Below are positions 12,886 through 15,480 of a DNA stretch of 15,480 nucleotides, one piece after another. The position numbers and the translations under genes are program-made. Within the stretch, counting starts at the first letter, position 1, and every line of letters starts with the position of its first letter. This stretch comes from SVTX01 sp045577415. Its GTDB lineage: Bacteria; Bacillota; Clostridia; Oscillospirales; CAG-272. The DNA lies in assembly GCA_045577415.1 (NCBI GenBank), contig JAZNII010000100.1, positions 1 to 15,480 on the forward strand, in the 5' to 3' direction. The notes beneath the pieces are model-generated. The model saw only the letters and a program-made list of their open reading frames with translations, searched no databases and was not told the origin of the DNA.

Positions 12886-13935
12886 ATGCATAACAATTCC
12901 AAGAGTGAAAGCTACGCTGCGGCGGGCGTTGATATTACCGCGGGTTACCGTGCGGTAGAACTGATGAAAAAGCACATCGCGAGAACCAAGAACGAGGGTT
13001 GTCTCGACGACGTTGGCGGCTTTGGCGGTTGCTTCGGTCTCCCTATTGCGGGTATGGAAGAGCCTGTACTTGTTTCGGGAACCGACGGTTGCGGAACCAA
13101 GGTCAAGATGGCTATTCTTATGGACAAGCACGACACTATCGGCATCGACGCTGTTGCTATGTGCGTAAACGACATCATCTGCTGCGGAGCAAAGCCTCTG
13201 TTCTTCCTTGACTACATCGCTTGCGGAAAGAATATTCCCGAGAAGATAGCGGCTATCGTCGGCGGCGTTGCCGAGGGTTGCGTTCAGTCGGGCGCGGCGC
13301 TTATCGGCGGCGAGACCGCGGAGCATCCCGGTATGATGCCCGTGGAGGACTACGACCTTGCAGGCTTTGCGGTCGGTATCGTTGACAAAAAGAAGATACT
13401 CGATAACACCAGAATGGCTGAGGGTGACGTGGTTATAGCGCTTGCCTCAACCGGTGTTCACTCCAACGGATTTTCCTTGTGCCGTAAGGTTTTTGAGATA
13501 GATAAGAACCCCGATTCTCTTTATGTTCCCTGTGAAAAGCTTGGCGGCAAGAGCATCGCGGAGACACTTCTTACTCCCACCAAGATCTACGTTAAGAGCA
13601 TCCTCGCTCTGCTTGAGCAGGTTGACGTTAAGGGTATTTCCCACATCACGGGCGGTGGCTTCTATGAGAACATTCCGAGATCTATCCCCAAGGGTCTTAC
13701 CGCGAAGATCAACAAGAGCGCAGTTCGCGTTCTTCCCATCTTCGATCTTATCGCAGAGACAGGTAACGTTCCTGAGAGAGATATGTATAACACCTACAAC
13801 ATGGGCGTTGGTATGAGCGTTGTTGTTCCCGCAAATGAAGTGGATAAGGCAATCGAGATACTTACCGCAAACGGCGAGACGGCTTACGTTATTGGTGAGA
13901 TCATCAAGGGCGACGACGGGGTAATTCTGGAATGA
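12886..13935 (+). CDS. purM: Phosphoribosylformylglycinamidine cyclo-ligase (AIR synthetase)
   Basis: A 349-residue ATP-dependent enzyme that closes the imidazole ring, converting FGAM to AIR. Family motifs: YAAAGVDITAG (10-20), VSGTDGCGTKVK (63-74), DAVAMCVNDIICCGAKPLFFLDY (88-110, near-universal in PurM) and LIGGETAEHPGM (139-150), plus STGVHSNGFSL near 190-200 and the HITGGGFYENIPR segment near 257. Length is typical (about 345). GAGAGGA (12873-12879) precedes the ATG. Its stop codon overlaps the start of purN (ATGA), so the two are translationally coupled. Confidence 0.97.
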   Translation: MHNNSKSESYAAAGVDITAGYRAVELMKKHIARTKNEGCLDDVGGFGGCFGLPIAGMEEPVLVSGTDGCGTKVKMAILMDKHDTIGIDAVAMCVNDIICCGAKPLFFLDYIACGKNIPEKIAAIVGGVAEGCVQSGAALIGGETAEHPGMMPVEDYDLAGFAVGIVDKKKILDNTRMAEGDVVIALASTGVHSNGFSLCRKVFEIDKNPDSLYVPCEKLGGKSIAETLLTPTKIYVKSILALLEQVDVKGISHITGGGFYENIPRSIPKGLTAKINKSAVRVLPIFDLIAETGNVPERDMYNTYNMGVGMSVVVPANEVDKAIEILTANGETAYVIGEIIKGDDGVILE

Positions 13936-14558
13936 CAAAAATTGCAGTTTTGGTATCGGGCGGCGGTACCAATCTTCAGGCGCTTATCGATGCCGAAAAG
14001 AGGGGCGAGCTTGGAAACGGCAAAATAACGTTGGTCATCGCGTCAAAGCCTGACGTTTACGCTCTTGAAAGAGCGGCTAATGCGGGCATTGAAGGCAGAG
14101 TCCTTGCGAGAAAGGAATACGACAGTATTGCGGCGTACTCCAAGGCTCTTGCCGACACTATGGTCGCCGAGGGCATCGACCTTGTGGTGCTTGCAGGATT
14201 TTTGACTATCATCGACGAGCAGGTCTACGAGGCGTTCCCGAATAGAATTCTCAACGTACACCCTGCGCTTATTCCTTCCTTCTGCGGAAAGGGATTTTAC
14301 GGTCTCCACGTCCACGAGGCGGCACTTGCGAAGGGCGTTAAGGTTTCGGGTGCTACGGTACATATCGTGACCCCCGAGTGTGACGCGGGTCCTATCGTGC
14401 TTCAAAAGGCGGTCGAGGTCAAGCAGGACGATACCCCCGAAATGCTTCAGAGACGCATTATGGAGGAAGCCGAGTGGAAGATTCTCCCTGAGGCGGTCAG
14501 ACTTTTCTGCGACGGCAGGATAACGGTTGAAAATAATAAGGTTTATATTAAAGAATAA
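13932..14558 (+). CDS. purN: Phosphoribosylglycinamide formyltransferase (GAR transformylase 1)
   Basis: A 208-residue enzyme that transfers the formyl group of 10-formyl-tetrahydrofolate to GAR. Phosphate-binding loop VSGGGTNLQALID (8-20); the catalytic triad is Asn108 and His110 in ILNVHPALIPS and Asp151 in ECDAGPIVLQ. The segment SFCGKGFYGLHVHEAAL (116-132) replaces the more usual SFKG...AHEQAL but keeps its spacing pattern; I read it as a lineage variant. The ATG overlaps the purM stop codon by four bases. As a 10-formyl-THF-using enzyme downstream of a ZTP riboswitch it is a logical target of that switch. Confidence 0.96.
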   Translation: MTKIAVLVSGGGTNLQALIDAEKRGELGNGKITLVIASKPDVYALERAANAGIEGRVLARKEYDSIAAYSKALADTMVAEGIDLVVLAGFLTIIDEQVYEAFPNRILNVHPALIPSFCGKGFYGLHVHEAALAKGVKVSGATVHIVTPECDAGPIVLQKAVEVKQDDTPEMLQRRIMEEAEWKILPEAVRLFCDGRITVENNKVYIKE

Positions 14559-14560
14559 GT

Positions 14561-14588
14561 GCAGAATGCAGAGTGCAGAATGCAGAGT
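14561..14588 (+). repeat. Tandem heptamer repeat between purN and the IMP cyclohydrolase gene
   Basis: GCAGAATGCAGAGT occurs twice in perfect tandem (14561-14574, 14575-14588), which is four copies of a 7-mer GCAGA(A/G)T. It begins 2 bases after the purN stop codon and ends just before the next ribosome binding site. I recall similar GCAGAAT-type runs as intergenic repeats in several unrelated genomes; not verified here. Confidence 0.85.
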
Positions 14589-14604
14589 TATAAAGGAGAT
14601 AAAA

Positions 14605-15321
14605 ATGAAAATATCTACTATCAAGGACGAGCTTAACTCTCTCGCCTACCACGGCAGAGGAATTATCATCGGCAAGTCAGCCGACGGAAAGAAGGCTGTA
14701 ACTGCTTACTTTATTATGGGTCGAAGCGTTAATAGCCGCAACAGAGTTTTCGTCGCTGAGGGCGAAAATATGAGAACTAAGGCATTCGATGAATCCAAGA
14801 TGGTAGACCCCCATCTTATCATCTACTATCCCGTAAGAGTTCTTGGCAACAAGACCATCGTTACCAACGGCGACCAGACCGACACGATCTACGATCTTAT
14901 GGACAAGCAGATGACCTTTGAGCAGGCGCTCAGAACCCGTGAGTTCGAGGACGATAAGCCTAACTTCACCCCCAGAATTTCGGGTATCATCCACCGTGAG
15001 AACGGCGAGATGAACTACGCGCTTTCTATCCTCAAGAGCGCAGAGGGTGACGACAGCTCCTGCGAGCGTTTCACCTACGCTTACTCTAACCCCATCGCAG
15101 GCAGAGCAAAGTTCATTCATACATACAACTGCGACGGCAACCCCCTGCCGAGCTTTGAGGGTGAGCCTAAGACATTGGAGCTTCCCAACGTGGCTATCGA
15201 CGAGTTGACCGACCTTATCTGGACAAACCTCAACGAGGATAACAAGGTTTCTCTCTTTGTTCGCTACATCGATATTGCTACGGGCGAGACAGAGACGAGA
15301 ATTGTAAATAAAAACATATAA
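14605..15321 (+). CDS. purO: IMP cyclohydrolase, archaeal PurO-like
   Basis: A 238-residue protein matching the archaeal-type IMP cyclohydrolase family, which closes the second ring of IMP from FAICAR. It is unrelated to the N-terminal cyclohydrolase domain of bacterial PurH. Recognisable family segments: YHGRGIIIGKSADGKKAVTA (15-34), MGRSVNSRNRVF (38-49) and VTNGDQTDTIYD (86-97), plus the NYALSILKS segment (137-145) and the YNCDGNPLPSFEGEP segment (174-188). ATG 14605 is chosen because AAAGGAGA (14592-14599) precedes it; the longer frame would run through the tandem repeat. The next gene is a stand-alone AICAR formyltransferase starting 18 bases later, which supplies FAICAR. The pair together replace bifunctional PurH. 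The gene name follows the archaeal one. Confidence 0.85.
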   Translation: MKISTIKDELNSLAYHGRGIIIGKSADGKKAVTAYFIMGRSVNSRNRVFVAEGENMRTKAFDESKMVDPHLIIYYPVRVLGNKTIVTNGDQTDTIYDLMDKQMTFEQALRTREFEDDKPNFTPRISGIIHRENGEMNYALSILKSAEGDDSSCERFTYAYSNPIAGRAKFIHTYNCDGNPLPSFEGEPKTLELPNVAIDELTDLIWTNLNEDNKVSLFVRYIDIATGETETRIVNKNI

Positions 15322-15339
15322 TAAAAGGAGACTGTTAGC

Positions 15340-15480
15340 ATGAAAGAATTCGAATTGAAATACGGCTGTAACCCCAATCAGAAGCCTTCCAAGATATTTA
15401 TGCACGACGGAAGCGAGCTTCCTATCGAGATTCTCAACGGCAGACCCGGATATATCAATTTCCTTGACGCATTCAACTCC
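15340..15480 (+). CDS. AICAR formyltransferase (stand-alone PurH-type domain), 5' part only
   Basis: Only the first 47 codons are in the window; the gene runs off the right edge. The protein begins MKEFELKYGCNPNQKPSKIF, which corresponds to the start of the AICAR transformylase domain of PurH (there LRYGENPHQ), and continues with ELPIEILNGRPGYINFLDAF. Starting right at this motif means the N-terminal IMP cyclohydrolase domain (about 200 residues in PurH) is absent. That fits the separate PurO-like gene immediately upstream. It should formylate AICAR with 10-formyl-THF to give FAICAR. AAAAGGAG (15323-15330) precedes the ATG by 9 bases. AICAR ribotide, its substrate, is the signal sensed by the riboswitch at the front of this operon. 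Confidence 0.88.
   Translation, partial: MKEFELKYGCNPNQKPSKIFMHDGSELPIEILNGRPGYINFLDAFNS

Noticed and set aside
12325..13326. 333-codon minus-strand open frame across purF and purM
   Set aside because: It lies opposite two well-supported purine genes and crosses their junction; a shadow frame.
14527..14604. Longer N-terminus for the IMP cyclohydrolase beginning inside purN
   Set aside because: It would translate the heptamer repeat and has no ribosome binding site; ATG 14605 has AAAGGAGA upstream and matches the family start.

Overview
This window looks like chromosomal DNA from an endospore-forming Clostridia bacterium, probably an uncultured gut-type lineage. The evidence is a small acid-soluble spore protein, near-consensus sigma-A promoters (TTGACA, 17 nt, TATAAT), AGGAGG-type ribosome binding sites, T-tailed hairpin terminators, and a Gram-positive LCP / CpsB / Wzz / bacterial tyrosine kinase set. 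I see no insertion sequence, phage gene, CRISPR array, tRNA or rRNA. It reads as an ordinary chromosome with several unusual protein and RNA variants.

Layout. 1-228: structured leader. 229-420: alpha/beta-type SASP, followed by a terminator. 620-3447: two-gene unit with its own promoter, holding an M29-type aminopeptidase and a cytoplasmic GH39-like TIM-barrel protein that appears to lack both catalytic glutamates. 3453-3593: two back-to-back terminators. 3600-4601 (minus): an E2/CAT-fold acyltransferase-like protein driven by a perfect consensus promoter, divergent from ribonuclease HI (4829-5266). 5394-10503: a capsule/exopolysaccharide control cluster holding a Wzz/CpsC adaptor, a CpsD-type tyrosine kinase, an unknown membrane-anchored secreted protein, an LCP glycopolymer ligase, a CpsB-type PHP phosphatase and a VanZ-like membrane protein. 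It has no glycosyltransferases or flippase, so it is a regulatory and attachment module only. 10510-15480: purine biosynthesis operon, promoter - ZTP (pfl) riboswitch - terminator - purE - purF - purM - purN - archaeal-type IMP cyclohydrolase (purO-like) - start of a stand-alone AICAR formyltransferase.

How the parts work together. The ZTP riboswitch should sense ZMP/ZTP, which builds up when 10-formyl-tetrahydrofolate is short, and turn on the folate-requiring purine steps. PurN and the AICAR formyltransferase in the same operon both use that cofactor. In the capsule cluster the kinase should phosphorylate tyrosines, the PHP phosphatase should remove the phosphate, and the LCP protein should attach the finished polymer to peptidoglycan.

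The points I would look at first are these. PurF has glycine where the N-terminal nucleophile cysteine should be, with the rest of its glutaminase site also changed. The tyrosine cluster sits on the CpsC adaptor tail rather than on the kinase. Two predicted proteins keep an enzyme fold but lack its catalytic residues (GH39-like; E2-like). The ZTP riboswitch carries an unusual internal insertion. The archaeal-type PurO replaces the usual PurH cyclohydrolase domain. All family assignments come from motif recognition by eye; no database search was run.
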